Shown: positions 34,804-48,693, numbered from the stretch's first letter. The stretch is 48,865 nucleotides of DNA from an uncultured Pelagibacteraceae bacterium (GCA_902574345.1 CACGNF010000005.1:1-48865), one strand, 5' to 3'. Numbers and translations are program-made. The notes: a model not told the origin generated them from the sequence alone.

Positions 34804-34839
34804 GTTTTTTTTCTCACAATTCAACTTTCAGCTTTTATT

Positions 34840-35964
34840 ATGAATATAAAACAAAATATAAAAACGTTGATTGTTGAAAAACCACTCAAATTAGATTGTG
34901 GTCAGACTATTAATAATTTTCCTTTAGCGTATGAAACTTATGGCTCACTCAATAATGAAAAAGATAACGCAATTTTAGTATTTCATGCTTTAACAGGTGA
35001 TCAATTTGTAACAGGTATAAATCCAGTGACCAAAAAGGATGGTTGGTGGTCTTATGCGGTAGGCTCTGGCAAGTCGATAGATACAGATAAGTATTTTGTA
35101 ATCTGTGCAAATGTAATAGGTGGGTGTATGGGATCTTTTGGGCCTAGCCATGAAAATCCCAAGACAAAAAAAATTTACGGGACAGATTTTCCAGTCATCA
35201 CAATTAATGACATGGTGAATGCACAAATTAATTTGTTGGATTTTTTTGGAATAAAAAAACTTTTTTCAGTTGTAGGTGGTTCAATGGGTGGAATGCAAGT
35301 GCTACAATTTATTAGTAATTATCCTGATAAAGCTAAAACAGCAATACCAATTGCTTGTACTTCAAGCCATTCTGCGCAAAATATTGCTTTTAATGAACTT
35401 GGCAGACAAGCCATCGCGGCAGATCATAATTGGTCTGATGGAGATTATAATTCAAAAAATATTGTACCCGATAAAGGATTAGCTGTAGCCAGAATGGCTG
35501 CACATATTACTTATCTCTCAAAAAAAGGGCTTCAAGAAAAATTTGGTAGAAAACTTCAAGAAAGAGATGATTTAAAATTTGGTTTTGATGCTGACTTTCA
35601 AATTGAAAGTTATCTTAGATACCAAGGTTCGGTATTTGTAGATCGGTTCGATGCTAATAGCTATTTGTATATTACTAGAGCAATGGATTATTTTGATTTA
35701 GTAAAACAATTTAATGGAAATTTATCTGATGCTTTTAAAAATACAAAAGCGAAATTTTTTATAATATCGTTTACCTCAGATTGGCTTTATCCAACACAGG
35801 AAAATAAAGACATTGTAATTGCCTTAAACGCAGTTGGTGCAAATGTAGGTTTTGTTGAAATTGAGTCTGATAAAGGCCACGATTCTTTTTTGCTTAATGT
35901 TCCTGATTTCTTAAAAGCTCTAAAAAATTTTTTAGATAAATCTTATGCAGAAAAAAATTCATGA
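34840..35964 (+). CDS. metX: Homoserine O-acetyltransferase
   Basis: Alpha/beta-hydrolase-fold enzyme that activates homoserine for methionine synthesis. 374 residues with the nucleophile elbow G-G-S-M-G-G (S148), the catalytic D314 in T-S-D-W-L-Y and H347 in K-G-H-D-S-F. It is placed under a SAM-II riboswitch, so high SAM should repress it. Its stop overlaps the metW start as ATGA. Some MetX-family members use succinyl-CoA instead; the sequence alone does not decide the acyl donor. Confidence 0.96.
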   Translation: MNIKQNIKTLIVEKPLKLDCGQTINNFPLAYETYGSLNNEKDNAILVFHALTGDQFVTGINPVTKKDGWWSYAVGSGKSIDTDKYFVICANVIGGCMGSFGPSHENPKTKKIYGTDFPVITINDMVNAQINLLDFFGIKKLFSVVGGSMGGMQVLQFISNYPDKAKTAIPIACTSSHSAQNIAFNELGRQAIAADHNWSDGDYNSKNIVPDKGLAVARMAAHITYLSKKGLQEKFGRKLQERDDLKFGFDADFQIESYLRYQGSVFVDRFDANSYLYITRAMDYFDLVKQFNGNLSDAFKNTKAKFFIISFTSDWLYPTQENKDIVIALNAVGANVGFVEIESDKGHDSFLLNVPDFLKALKNFLDKSYAEKNS

Positions 35965-36557
35965 AACCAGAATATAAAATTATTTCAGATTTGATTGAGA
36001 AAGATGCAAAAGTTCTTGATGTAGGATGTGATGATGGAGCTTTAATGGAATTTTTAAAGACAAATAAAAACGCTAATATCAGAGGAATTGAAATTTCAAA
36101 AGAAAAAGTGCAAATTTGTATTGCTAAAGGGCTGACTGTTATTGAGGGGAATGCAGAATTTGATTTAAAGCAATTTCCAAATGACTCTTTTGAGTATGTT
36201 GTTCTTGGACAAACTTTACAAGCTTTTATAAATCCTGAGACTGTAATTAGAGAGCTTTTACGAGTTGGTAACAAAGCTATAGTAACTATTCCAAATTTTG
36301 GGCATTGGAAAGTAAGATTAAATTTATTATTTAAAGGAACAATGCCAATTACAAACTCTTTACCTCATGATTGGTATAACACACCAAACATTCATATGTG
36401 CACGATAAAAGATTTTGTCAGATTTTCTAAGATTATCGACTTTAAAATTTTTAAATCTTTAGCGTTAATTAATGAAAATGTTTCTGATATTAACAACTCA
36501 AATCTTATTTTTAAAAATTTATTTGGAGAACTTGGTATATTTTTAATAGAAAAATAA
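35961..36557 (+). CDS. metW: Methionine biosynthesis protein MetW
   Basis: Methyltransferase-fold protein always found with metX in proteobacteria and needed for full homoserine acylation in several species. 198 residues; the SAM-like fold motif V-L-D-V-G-C-D-D-G-A-L lies near 19-29, followed by R-G-I-E-I-S, V-V-L-G-Q-T-L-Q-A and the MetW-typical P-N-F-G-H-W and N-S-L-P-H-D-W-Y-N-T-P-N-I segments. It overlaps metX by 4 bases and ends flush against the gloB-like gene. Confidence 0.95.
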   Translation: MKPEYKIISDLIEKDAKVLDVGCDDGALMEFLKTNKNANIRGIEISKEKVQICIAKGLTVIEGNAEFDLKQFPNDSFEYVVLGQTLQAFINPETVIRELLRVGNKAIVTIPNFGHWKVRLNLLFKGTMPITNSLPHDWYNTPNIHMCTIKDFVRFSKIIDFKIFKSLALINENVSDINNSNLIFKNLFGELGIFLIEK

Positions 36558-37277
36558 ATGAAAATTGAAATTATTAAATGTCTACAGGATAATTATAGCT
36601 ACTTGATTATTGATGAAGAAAATCAAACTGCTTGTGTTATTGACCCTAGCGAGTCTGCACCAATAATTAATTATCTTGATAACTCAAAAATAAATTTAAA
36701 ATTCATACTTAATACACACCATCATTACGATCATGTGGGTGGAAATATTGAATTAAAAAAAAAATATAATTCTAAGGTGGTTGGATTTATTGGAGATAAA
36801 AATCGTATACCTGAGATTGATATATCTCTAGAGGATAACCAAATATGGAAACAAAACAATTTTGAGGCAAAAATTTATCATGTTCCAGGTCATACATCTG
36901 GTCATATCGCTTTTCATTTTTTTAAAGAAAAAAAAATTTTCACAGGTGATACTCTATTCTCTTTAGGATGTGGCAGAATTTTTGAAGGCACCTACGAACA
37001 AATGTATAATTCACTCAAAAAAATTAAATCATTACCAAAAGATACAGAAATATATTGTGGCCATGAATACACTTTACAAAACTCAAATTTTTGTATCGCT
37101 AATGACTCTGGTAATTTAAAATTAAAAAATAAAATACTAGAGATTAACAAGAAACTTAAAAATGCATTACCAACAATACCAAGTACTTTAGCTGATGAAT
37201 TAGAATGTAATATATTTCTTAAAGCAAAAGATTTAGAAAGTTTTTCAAAATTGAGAGATTTAAAGGATAATTTTTAG
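36558..37277 (+). CDS. gloB: Hydroxyacylglutathione hydrolase (glyoxalase II)
   Basis: Metallo-beta-lactamase-fold thioesterase that hydrolyses S-lactoylglutathione to lactate and glutathione. 239 residues. Metal-binding motifs are T-H-H-H-Y-D-H near 53-59, H-V-P-G-H-T-S-G-H near 108-116, F-T-G-D-T-L-F near 129 and C-G-H-E-Y-T near 166. The C-terminal domain (about 178-239) has the helical lid expected of GloB. It is fused to the metXW transcription unit with no spacer, so it may come under the same SAM-dependent control. Confidence 0.93.
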   Translation: MKIEIIKCLQDNYSYLIIDEENQTACVIDPSESAPIINYLDNSKINLKFILNTHHHYDHVGGNIELKKKYNSKVVGFIGDKNRIPEIDISLEDNQIWKQNNFEAKIYHVPGHTSGHIAFHFFKEKKIFTGDTLFSLGCGRIFEGTYEQMYNSLKKIKSLPKDTEIYCGHEYTLQNSNFCIANDSGNLKLKNKILEINKKLKNALPTIPSTLADELECNIFLKAKDLESFSKLRDLKDNF

Positions 37278-37286
37278 TTAATAAGC

Positions 37287-37314
37287 TTGACTAAAGAAAT
37301 GCCCTGACTATATT
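37287..37314 (+). promoter_or_regulatory. Sigma70-type promoter for rplU-rpmA
   Basis: TTGACT (37287-37292), a 16-base spacer, TATATT (37309-37314). The rplU ATG at 37336 leaves a leader of about 15 bases. The element occupies nearly the whole 58-base gap after gloB. Confidence 0.75.
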
Positions 37315-37335
37315 GCCTGATAAAAAATCTATTTT

Positions 37336-37734
37336 ATGTCATACGCAGTTATACAATCAGGTGGTAAACAATATAAAGTGAAGTCTGGTGAAATTTTAAA
37401 AATTGAAAAATTACCAAATTCAAAATCCGACACTAAAATTGAGTTTAAGGATATATTGGCATATGGTGATAATAAAGTAATAGAAATTGGTTCGCCAACA
37501 ATTCAAGGTGCCAAAGTTGAAGCAAACCTAATAAAAAACAGCAAAAATAGAACTGTACTTATTTTTAAAAAGAGAAGAAGACAAAACTCAAGAAGAAAAA
37601 ATGGTCATAGACAAGAATATTCTATGATTAGAATAAATAAAATTTTTTCAAAAGATGGTAAGATTTTATCTGAAGCTGAGAAGATTTCTAAACCAACAAA
37701 AAAAGATTCTGAAAAAAAGGAATTAAGTAAATAA
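37336..37734 (+). CDS. rplU: 50S ribosomal protein L21
   Basis: Large-subunit ribosomal protein. The first 103 or so residues match L21: Y-A-V-I-Q-S-G-G-K-Q-Y-K-V at the start and R-R-R-Q-N-S-R-R-K-N-G-H-R-Q near 79-92. It is 132 residues against 103 in E. coli, because of a Lys/Ser/Glu-rich C-terminal tail of about 25-30 residues, as occurs in alphaproteobacteria. First gene of the rplU-rpmA-obgE series, preceded by its own promoter. Confidence 0.97.
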   Translation: MSYAVIQSGGKQYKVKSGEILKIEKLPNSKSDTKIEFKDILAYGDNKVIEIGSPTIQGAKVEANLIKNSKNRTVLIFKKRRRQNSRRKNGHRQEYSMIRINKIFSKDGKILSEAEKISKPTKKDSEKKELSK

Positions 37735-37745
37735 AGGAATAAAAT

Positions 37746-38000
37746 ATGGCTACGAAAAAAGCTGGTGGATCATCAAGGAACGGTAGAGATAGTGCCGGCA
37801 GAAGACTTGGTGTAAAAAAATATGGTGGTCAAAATGTTATTCCTGGCAACATAATTGTTAGACAAAGAGGTACTAAGATATTTCCAGGAGAAAATGTGGG
37901 TATGGGTAAAGATCACTCAATTTTTTCAGTAATAAAAGGTAAAGTTGTTTTTAAAAAAACAAAATCCGATAGAACTTTTGTTTCAGTAAAACCCAATTAA
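37746..38000 (+). CDS. rpmA: 50S ribosomal protein L27
   Basis: Large-subunit ribosomal protein whose N-terminal arm reaches towards the peptidyl transferase centre. 84 residues with the typical [16 protein letters not shown] start and G-V-K-K-Y-G-G-Q block. There is no Firmicutes-type cleaved N-terminal extension. It follows rplU after 11 bases with an AAAGGAA ribosome-binding site, and precedes obgE, the conserved bacterial order. Confidence 0.97.
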   Translation: MATKKAGGSSRNGRDSAGRRLGVKKYGGQNVIPGNIIVRQRGTKIFPGENVGMGKDHSIFSVIKGKVVFKKTKSDRTFVSVKPN

Positions 38001-38018
38001 TATTACAACTCAAAATAG

Positions 38019-40106
<2,088 letters not shown>

Positions 40107-40107
<1 letters not shown>

Positions 40108-41357
40108 TGCAAAAGCTACTAACTGATATCGGAAAAAGATCCAAAAAAGCTATTAATAAAAGATTAAGTACAAAAAAAAAGGATAAAGTTCTGAAAGATT
40201 ATCGTCTTCTGATCTTAAAAAACAAAAAATTGATAATTAATGAAAATAAAAAAGATATTAAGAATGCCTGTAAAAAAGGTATTAAAAATAATTTAATCCA
40301 AAGATTGATATTAAATGACAAAAAAATAATTGCGATAACCAATTCTATAAAAAAAATTATTAGTTTAAGGGATCCGACAAATGTCATTTTAGAAAAATGG
40401 AAAAGGCCAAATGGTTTAGTAATATCAAAAGTATCTATACCTATTGGTGTAATCGGCGTTATATACGAAAGTAGACCCAATGTTACAGCAGATGTTGCAT
40501 CGTTATGTTTTAAGTCTGGAAATGCCGTCATTTTAAAAGGTGGATCTGAAGCATATTATTCTAATCTTATTCTCACCAAATTTTTTAGAAAATCACTAAA
40601 GAAAAATAATGTTGATGAAAATTTTGTTCAGTTTTTAAAACTTAAAGAAAGAAGTGTTGTTGATTTTCTTCTACAAAAAATGAGTAAATTTATTGATGTA
40701 ATAATTCCAAGAGGTGGAAAAGGTTTAGTTAAAAAAGTACAGGATTTGTCATCTGTTCCAACAATTGGTCATTTGGAAGGTGTTTGTCATTCTTATGTAG
40801 ACAAAAATGCAAATCCTAAGATTGCAAATAAAATAGTTCAAAATGCTAAAATGAGGAATACCGCAATATGTGGAGCAACCGAAACAATTCTTTTGCACGA
40901 AAAAATAATCAAGAAATTTGGAAATAAAATTTTAAAAAATTTAGAAGAAAATGGATGCAAAATTATTGGTGATAATAAGATAAGAAAACTTTATGATAAA
41001 AAAATTCAGAAAGCTTCAATAAAAGATTGGTCAAAAGAATATTTGTCACCTGTTGTATCTGTGAAATCAGTAAAAAATATAGATGAAGCTATAACGCATA
41101 TTAACAAATATGGAACCATGCATACGGATTGTATTATTACTCAAAACAAAAAAGCAGCAAAAAAATTTTTAAGTGAGGTAAAAAGTTCAATAGCTATGCA
41201 CAATACTTCAACACAATTTGCAGATGGAGGTGAATTCGGGTTTGGTGGTGAAGTGGGAATCTCAACCAACACACTTCCACCTAGAGGTCCCGTAGGACTT
41301 AATCAACTTATTTCCTACAAATATCAAGTCACTAGCAAAGGCCAAGTAAGGAAGTAA
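40107..41357 (+). CDS. proA: Glutamate-5-semialdehyde dehydrogenase (gamma-glutamyl phosphate reductase)
   Basis: NADPH-dependent reductase, second step of proline synthesis, 416 residues. Cofactor and active-site features include P-I-G-V-I-G-V-I-Y-E-S-R-P-N-V near 109-123, L-K-G-G-S-E-A near 140, the cysteine in M-R-N-T-A-I-C-G-A near 248-256, and F-G-F-G-G-E-V-G-I-S-T near the end. It directly follows proB with a TAATG overlap. Lysine content is very high in the N-terminal 90 residues, as in neighbouring genes. Confidence 0.96.
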
Positions 41358-41358
41358 C

Positions 41359-41880
41359 TTGAATTTGAAAAAAAAAAAAATTGGAATTTTAGGTGGTTCA
41401 TTTGATCCTGCTCACAATGGTCATCTAGCTATATCTAAAGAGGCAGTAAAAAGATTTAAACTTGAAAAGATTATATGGGCCATTACAAAAAAAAATCCTT
41501 TTAAAATAAAAAGTTCTTTAAGCCTGCAATCTAGAATTAAAGGATGTAAAAAGATTATTAAAAAAAATAAATTTATTGAGGTCAAATTTTATGAAAACAA
41601 AATTAAATCAAATAAAACAATAAATCTAATTAATTACTTTAACAAAAATAAAAAAAATGAAATTTTTTTCTTAATGGGTGCAGATAATTTAGTTAATTTC
41701 CATAAATGGCATAAATGGAAACAGATTTCAGAAAAGTGTAATATTTTAGTTTTTGATAGATACGGATATAAGAAAAAATCATTAAATTCAAAGACATATA
41801 AAACCCTCAAAAGTGAAAAATTTAAATTTGTTAATTTTAATAAAGTCAATATTTCGTCTTCTCAATTAAGGAAAATTTGA
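41359..41880 (+). CDS. nadD: Nicotinate-nucleotide adenylyltransferase
   Basis: Adenylates nicotinate mononucleotide in NAD synthesis. 173 residues with the nucleotidyltransferase motif G-G-S-F-D-P-A-H-N-G-H (about 11-21), M-G-A-D-N-L and the I-S-S-S-Q-L-R end motif. There is no ATG before the conserved core, so a TTG at 41359 (or 41365) must be used; AAGGA at 41348-41352, 6 bases upstream, supports 41359. A run of 13 A (41368-41380) encodes the first lysines. The protein is short and ends right after the S-S-x-x-R motif. Confidence 0.92.
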   Translation: MNLKKKKIGILGGSFDPAHNGHLAISKEAVKRFKLEKIIWAITKKNPFKIKSSLSLQSRIKGCKKIIKKNKFIEVKFYENKIKSNKTINLINYFNKNKKNEIFFLMGADNLVNFHKWHKWKQISEKCNILVFDRYGYKKKSLNSKTYKTLKSEKFKFVNFNKVNISSSQLRKI

Positions 41881-41897
41881 TAGTCTAAAATTAATTA

Positions 41898-42248
41898 ATG
41901 GATAAAATTTCAGATCTTAAAAATTCTATCATCAAAACATTGGATATTAACAAAGCTCAAGACATAATAAGCATAGATCTTAAAGACAAGAGTTCTATGG
42001 CTGATTTTATGATTATTGCGAGCGGCACTTCATCTAGGCACATACAATCTTTATCTGAGCAAGTTTTGGAAAAATTTAAAGATAATGGCATAAAAAATTC
42101 AAAAATTGAGGGCACGGATAGTACTGAATGGAAATTAATTGATGGTATAGACTTAATTGTTCATATTTTTCACCCAGAAAAAAGAAAATTTTATGAACTT
42201 GAAAAAATGTGGTCTGAGCTAATACCTAAAGAAAAATTAATTATCTAA
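41898..42248 (+). CDS. rsfS: Ribosomal silencing factor RsfS
   Basis: Binds L14 and blocks subunit joining under starvation. 116 residues, the usual size, with I-D-L-K-D-K-S-S-M-A-D-F-M-I-I-A-S-G-T-S-S near 25-44 and W-K-L-I-D-G-I-D-L-I-V-H-I-F near 82-95. Placed after nadD as in most bacteria. Its stop overlaps the ctpA start (TAATG); the rlmH gene normally found here is missing. Confidence 0.94.
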   Translation: MDKISDLKNSIIKTLDINKAQDIISIDLKDKSSMADFMIIASGTSSRHIQSLSEQVLEKFKDNGIKNSKIEGTDSTEWKLIDGIDLIVHIFHPEKRKFYELEKMWSELIPKEKLII

Positions 42249-43375
42249 TGAAAAAAGTCTTAACATTATTTTTATTTTATTTTCTATTCCAACAAGTGAA
42301 TTCTGCTGAAAATGATATTTACAAAAAAATTGATTTATTTGGAGAAGTGCTTGAAAAAATCAATAAAGAATATGTAGATGAAATTAATCAATCTGAGAGT
42401 ATGGACTCTGCAATCAATGGTCTTCTACAATCTCTTGATCCTTACTCAGCATACATGTCTCCAGAAATATTTAATGAAATGCAGACTGAGACTAGTGGTG
42501 AATTTGGAGGTCTTGGTATTGAGGTGAGTATGGAGTCAGGTGTTGTAAAAGTCATTTCTCCTATAGATGACACGCCAGCATCTAGAGCAGGGATTAAAGC
42601 AGGCGACTATATTGTTAAAATTAATGATGTTCAAGTTCAGGGTAAATCTCTAAGCGAGGCTGTTGATTTAATGAGAGGGCCAGTTGGATCAGGAATTGAA
42701 CTCACAATTCGAAGACGTGGAGAGAGAAAAGCTCTAATATTTAATGTTGTAAGAGAGATTATACAAATTCAATCTGTTAAAGCTGACATTTTAGAAAAAA
42801 GTATAGGTTATTTAAGACTAACCTCATTTAATGAAAATAGTGGTAAACAAATAGAAAGAGAAATTAAAAAGTTAGAAAAAAATAAAGATGTTAAGTCATA
42901 CATTTTAGATTTGAGAAACAATCCTGGCGGACTACTTTCTCAAGCAATAAAAATCTCCGACTTTTTTTTAGATAATGGAGAGATCGTTTCCACAAAAAGT
43001 AGAAAACCTTCTGAAAATAGAAAATGGTTTGCAAAAAAAGGTGACCTTACAAATGGAAAGGTCTTAATTGTTCTAATTAACTATGGATCGGCTTCAGCAT
43101 CAGAAATAGTTGCAGGAGCCCTTAAAGATCACAAAAGAGCAATTTTATTAGGTGAAAATAGTTATGGTAAAGGGTCAGTGCAATCTATCATACCCCTTAA
43201 AAATGATGGAGCAATTAGGCTTACAGTAGCTAAATATTATCTTCCTTCTGGAAAATCTATTTCTGAAGTTGGTGTATCTCCAGATATAGAAATTGATGAG
43301 GAAAACGATGATTTCAGAATCAAAACTGAAACTGACAATCAGTTAGAATACGCCATCAAACTTCTCAAAGGCTAA
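42248..43375 (+). CDS. ctpA: S41-family carboxyl-terminal processing protease
   Basis: Periplasmic serine protease that trims envelope proteins. 375 residues with an N-terminal signal peptide (about 1-20, cleavage after N-S-A), a PDZ domain (about 85-165) with G-G-L-G-I-E-V, and the S41 core. The Ser/Lys dyad is S283 in G-S-A-S-A-S-E and K308 in Y-G-K-G-S-V, with the expected 25-residue spacing. It lies between rsfS and rppH; the LytM/EnvC-type gene often preceding ctpA in alphaproteobacteria is absent. Confidence 0.94.
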   Translation: MKKVLTLFLFYFLFQQVNSAENDIYKKIDLFGEVLEKINKEYVDEINQSESMDSAINGLLQSLDPYSAYMSPEIFNEMQTETSGEFGGLGIEVSMESGVVKVISPIDDTPASRAGIKAGDYIVKINDVQVQGKSLSEAVDLMRGPVGSGIELTIRRRGERKALIFNVVREIIQIQSVKADILEKSIGYLRLTSFNENSGKQIEREIKKLEKNKDVKSYILDLRNNPGGLLSQAIKISDFFLDNGEIVSTKSRKPSENRKWFAKKGDLTNGKVLIVLINYGSASASEIVAGALKDHKRAILLGENSYGKGSVQSIIPLKNDGAIRLTVAKYYLPSGKSISEVGVSPDIEIDEENDDFRIKTETDNQLEYAIKLLKG

Positions 43376-43376
43376 T

Positions 43377-43853
43377 ATGGAAGAAAAATTCAGAAATCTA
43401 CCACTTAGAAGTGGAGTGGGAATTGTTGTCCTTAACAAAGAAAATAAAGTTTTTGTAGCAAAACGAATTGATAATCCAAAAAATTTTTGGCAAATGCCAC
43501 AAGGAGGTGTAGATGACGGGGAAGATTTTTTAGCTGCTGCTTATAGAGAATTAGAGGAAGAGACTAGTATCAAAAATGTAGAGCTTGTAACAGAAATAGA
43601 AGGCACAATTACCTACGAGCTACCAAAAAATTTATTGGGTATTATTTGGAAAGGTAAATACAAGGGACAAAAACAAAAATGGTTTTTAATGAGATACCTG
43701 GGTAAAGATGAAGATATAAATATTAAAACAAATAAACCAGAATTTTTAGAGTGGAAATGGATTGAATTAGATAAAATAACTGAAGTGGTAGTGGATTTCA
43801 AATATCATGTATATAAAGAACTTAAAGAAAAAATAAAAATAATAATTAATTGA
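43377..43853 (+). CDS. rppH: RNA pyrophosphohydrolase
   Basis: Nudix hydrolase that removes pyrophosphate from mRNA 5' ends and starts decay. 158 residues. The Nudix box G-G-V-D-D-G-E-D-F followed by R-E-L-E-E-E-T is at about 43-65, preceded by the RppH-type W-Q-M-P-Q-G. A Q-K-W-F-L-M-R-Y segment near 101 and W-K-W-I near 124 fit RppH over dinucleoside hydrolases. It starts one base after the ctpA stop and overlaps the convergent atpC gene by 8 bases. Confidence 0.94.
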   Translation: MEEKFRNLPLRSGVGIVVLNKENKVFVAKRIDNPKNFWQMPQGGVDDGEDFLAAAYRELEEETSIKNVELVTEIEGTITYELPKNLLGIIWKGKYKGQKQKWFLMRYLGKDEDINIKTNKPEFLEWKWIELDKITEVVVDFKYHVYKELKEKIKIIIN

Positions 43854-44237
43854 TAGACTTTAAAGTTTCAACTTTTTGATCAGCCAAATATTTCAATTGA
43901 TCACTAATTTCTGGTTTATTAGATTCTTCCTCTGCATTTTTTAATAATTCCAGCAATTTATTTTTCTCAATATCTTTTAAATTAAGGATATAGCTAGTTA
44001 AAATGGATAAAGTATTATTTTTAAATTCGATAATTCCATCCTCAACATAATACTTTTCTTCCCCAGATTTTGCTTGTATCGTAATAATACCCGGTTTTAA
44101 AAATGAAATTATGGAAATATGATCTTTCAGTATTCCCATTTCTCCCTCAAATGCAGGAACAACTACCTCATTAACATCCTCTTTTGATAAGAAGGATTTC
44201 TCCGGATTAACTATTTCTATTTTAAATTCATCACTCA

Positions 44238-44238
<1 letters not shown>
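43846..44238 (-). CDS. atpC: ATP synthase F1 epsilon subunit
   Basis: Central-stalk subunit, 130 residues. The beta-sandwich (about 1-85) includes F-K-I-E-I-V-N-P-E-K and V-V-V-P-A-F-E-G-E-M-G-I-L, and a helical hairpin occupies the C-terminus. It is the last gene of the atpHAGDC operon; its ATG overlaps the atpD stop (TAATG), and its 3' end overlaps rppH by 8 bases. No terminator is visible because the region is coding on both strands. Confidence 0.95.
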
Positions 44239-46534
<2,296 letters not shown>

Positions 46535-46541
46535 AAATTAA

Positions 46542-48077
46542 TTAAGATTTAAAGTTTTTCTTAAGATTGGTAATTATTTCAATTAAAGTTTTTTCAGTTT
46601 CTTCCTCTAACTTACCAGAACTTAAAATAGATTGTATTAACTCTGGTTTATCAGATTTACATCGTTCAATGATTCTATTCTCAAAGTCAGCAATATCTTT
46701 TAAATCAATATCGTCTAAATATCCCTTTACTCCACAAAATACAGATATCACCTGTTCAGCTACCGTCATTGGTGAGTATTGTTTTTGTTTTAATAGCTCA
46801 GTCAATTTTGATCCTCGATTTAAAAGCTGTTGAGTTGAGGCATCTAAATCAGATCCAAATTGAGCAAAAGCTGCCATTTCTCTATATTGTGCCAATTCGA
46901 GTTTCATTGATCCTGATACTTTTTTCATAGCTTTTGTTTGTGCCGCTGATCCGACCCTAGAAACAGATAAACCAACATTAATTGCTGGTCTTATACCTTG
47001 GTTAAATAACTCAGTTTCTAAAAAAATTTGTCCATCAGTAATTGAAATTACATTAGTTGGAATATAAGCAGAAACATCTCCCCCCTGAGTTTCAATAATA
47101 GGAAGAGCTGTTAATGAACCTCCACCGTGATCATCGCTTAATTTAGCAGCCCTTTCCAATAATCTACTATGAAGATAAAATACATCACCTGGGTATGCTT
47201 CTCTACCTGGTGGTCTTCTTAAGATCAGTGACATTTGCCGGTAAGCAACTGCTTGCTTAGACAGATCATCATAAATAATCAGAGCATGCATTCCATTGTC
47301 TCTAAAATATTCTCCCATTGCACAACCCGTGTATGGAGCCAAAAATTGAAGTGGAGCTGAGTCTGATGCTGTCGCGGCAACTATAGTTGTATATTCCATT
47401 GCACCAGCTTCCTCTAAAGTTTTTTGAATTTGTCTTACAGTTGATCTTTTTTGACCAACCGCAACATAAATACAATAAAGTTTTTGTTTTTCATCTCCAG
47501 ACTCGTTTATCTTTTTTTGATTAATGATTGTGTCAACTGCCACTGCAGTTTTACCAGTTTGTCGATCTCCAATAATTAATTCTCGTTGACCTCTTCCAAT
47601 CGGAACTAGACTATCAATTGATTTTAAACCTGTTTGCATTGGTTCGCTTACAGACTGTCTTGGAATGATACCAGGAGCCTTAACTTCAACTCTACTTTTT
47701 TTAACACTTTTGTCTAATGGTCCTTTTCCATCAATTGGATTTCCCAAACCATCTACGACTCTTCCTAATAATTCTTTTCCAACAGGAGTATCAACAATAC
47801 TTCCAGTTCTTTTTACTACATCTCCTTCTTTAATATTTCGATCATCTCCAAAAATTACAACACCTACATTTTCACTTTCCAAATTTAAAGCCATACCTTT
47901 TGATCCATCAGAAAATTCTACCATTTCACCAGCCTGAACATTGTCTAGGCCATAAATTCTAGCTATACCATCTCCAACTGATAAAACTTGACCAACCTCA
48001 GAAATTTCAGCTTTTTCACCAAAATTTTTGATTTGTTCTTTTAATATTTTTGTGACTTCTGAAGGATTGATATCCAT
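46542..48077 (-). CDS. atpA: ATP synthase F1 alpha subunit
   Basis: Non-catalytic nucleotide-binding subunit, 511 residues. Walker A is G-D-R-Q-T-G-K-T-A (about 169-177), followed by P-Y-T-G-C-A-M-G-E and the signature [10 protein letters not shown] near 364-373. The N-terminal segment pairs with the delta subunit. Its ATG follows the atpH stop after one base. Confidence 0.99.
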   Translation of the reverse strand: MDINPSEVTKILKEQIKNFGEKAEISEVGQVLSVGDGIARIYGLDNVQAGEMVEFSDGSKGMALNLESENVGVVIFGDDRNIKEGDVVKRTGSIVDTPVGKELLGRVVDGLGNPIDGKGPLDKSVKKSRVEVKAPGIIPRQSVSEPMQTGLKSIDSLVPIGRGQRELIIGDRQTGKTAVAVDTIINQKKINESGDEKQKLYCIYVAVGQKRSTVRQIQKTLEEAGAMEYTTIVAATASDSAPLQFLAPYTGCAMGEYFRDNGMHALIIYDDLSKQAVAYRQMSLILRRPPGREAYPGDVFYLHSRLLERAAKLSDDHGGGSLTALPIIETQGGDVSAYIPTNVISITDGQIFLETELFNQGIRPAINVGLSVSRVGSAAQTKAMKKVSGSMKLELAQYREMAAFAQFGSDLDASTQQLLNRGSKLTELLKQKQYSPMTVAEQVISVFCGVKGYLDDIDLKDIADFENRIIERCKSDKPELIQSILSSGKLEEETEKTLIEIITNLKKNFKS

Positions 48078-48078
48078 A

Positions 48079-48636
48079 TTATACCTCTATCATTCTATTT
48101 TCAATTTGTTGTAATTTACTTTTTATAGAAGTATCAATCATAGTACTTCCAACTTGCACAATCAAACCTCCAATTAAACTTTCATCTTGTTTATAGCTTA
48201 ACTTAATTTTTGATTTAAAATTGTTTGATAGCTCATCTGTAATTTTTTTTATCTCATCTTGAGTTAAGGATTTTGCAGATTTAATTTCAGCTTTTAACTC
48301 ACCTCTTTTCTCAGAACATGTTTGAATAAAACTTTTTAAAATTTTTTCAGTATAAAAATATCTTCTTTTTAAAATCAAAAAATTTAAAAAATTTCTAAAT
48401 AAATTTTCTAATTTGAAGTTATTAGAAATCTTATTATTAATATCTGTTAAAACATTTTGACCTAAAGTTGGGTCCTTTAAAAAACTGTTAAACTCTTTGC
48501 TTTGATCGATTAAGTTTAAATATGCCACAGAATTTTCTTCAATCTGGGAAAGTAAATTTGCTTCTTTGGCAAGTTCGTATAAAGCCAAAGAATATCTACT
48601 AGCAGAAGTGCTGGAAAATTCTTTATTTTTACTCAA
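48079..48636 (-). CDS. atpH: ATP synthase F1 delta subunit
   Basis: Peripheral-stalk (OSCP) subunit, 185 residues, first gene of the F1 operon. [11 protein letters not shown] (13-23) is the conserved start, and the C-terminal [10 protein letters not shown] (about 153-162) is typical. The start codon is TTG (48636-48634): no in-frame ATG or GTG occurs upstream before a stop. The F0 genes are not in the window, as expected for the split atp operons of alphaproteobacteria. Confidence 0.95.
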   Translation of the reverse strand: MSKNKEFSSTSASRYSLALYELAKEANLLSQIEENSVAYLNLIDQSKEFNSFLKDPTLGQNVLTDINNKISNNFKLENLFRNFLNFLILKRRYFYTEKILKSFIQTCSEKRGELKAEIKSAKSLTQDEIKKITDELSNNFKSKIKLSYKQDESLIGGLIVQVGSTMIDTSIKSKLQQIENRMIEV

Positions 48637-48693
48637 ATTTATACCTATTAAATATTGAAGATTTATTAATAATTCCCGAGTTAATTAACACAT

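Noticed and set aside
34804..34839. A second aptamer (SAM-V) in tandem with the SAM-II element before metX
   Set aside because: Only one core with GCGCT and CCGCTAAA strands is present; the remaining 36 bases are T-rich and lack the needed stem.
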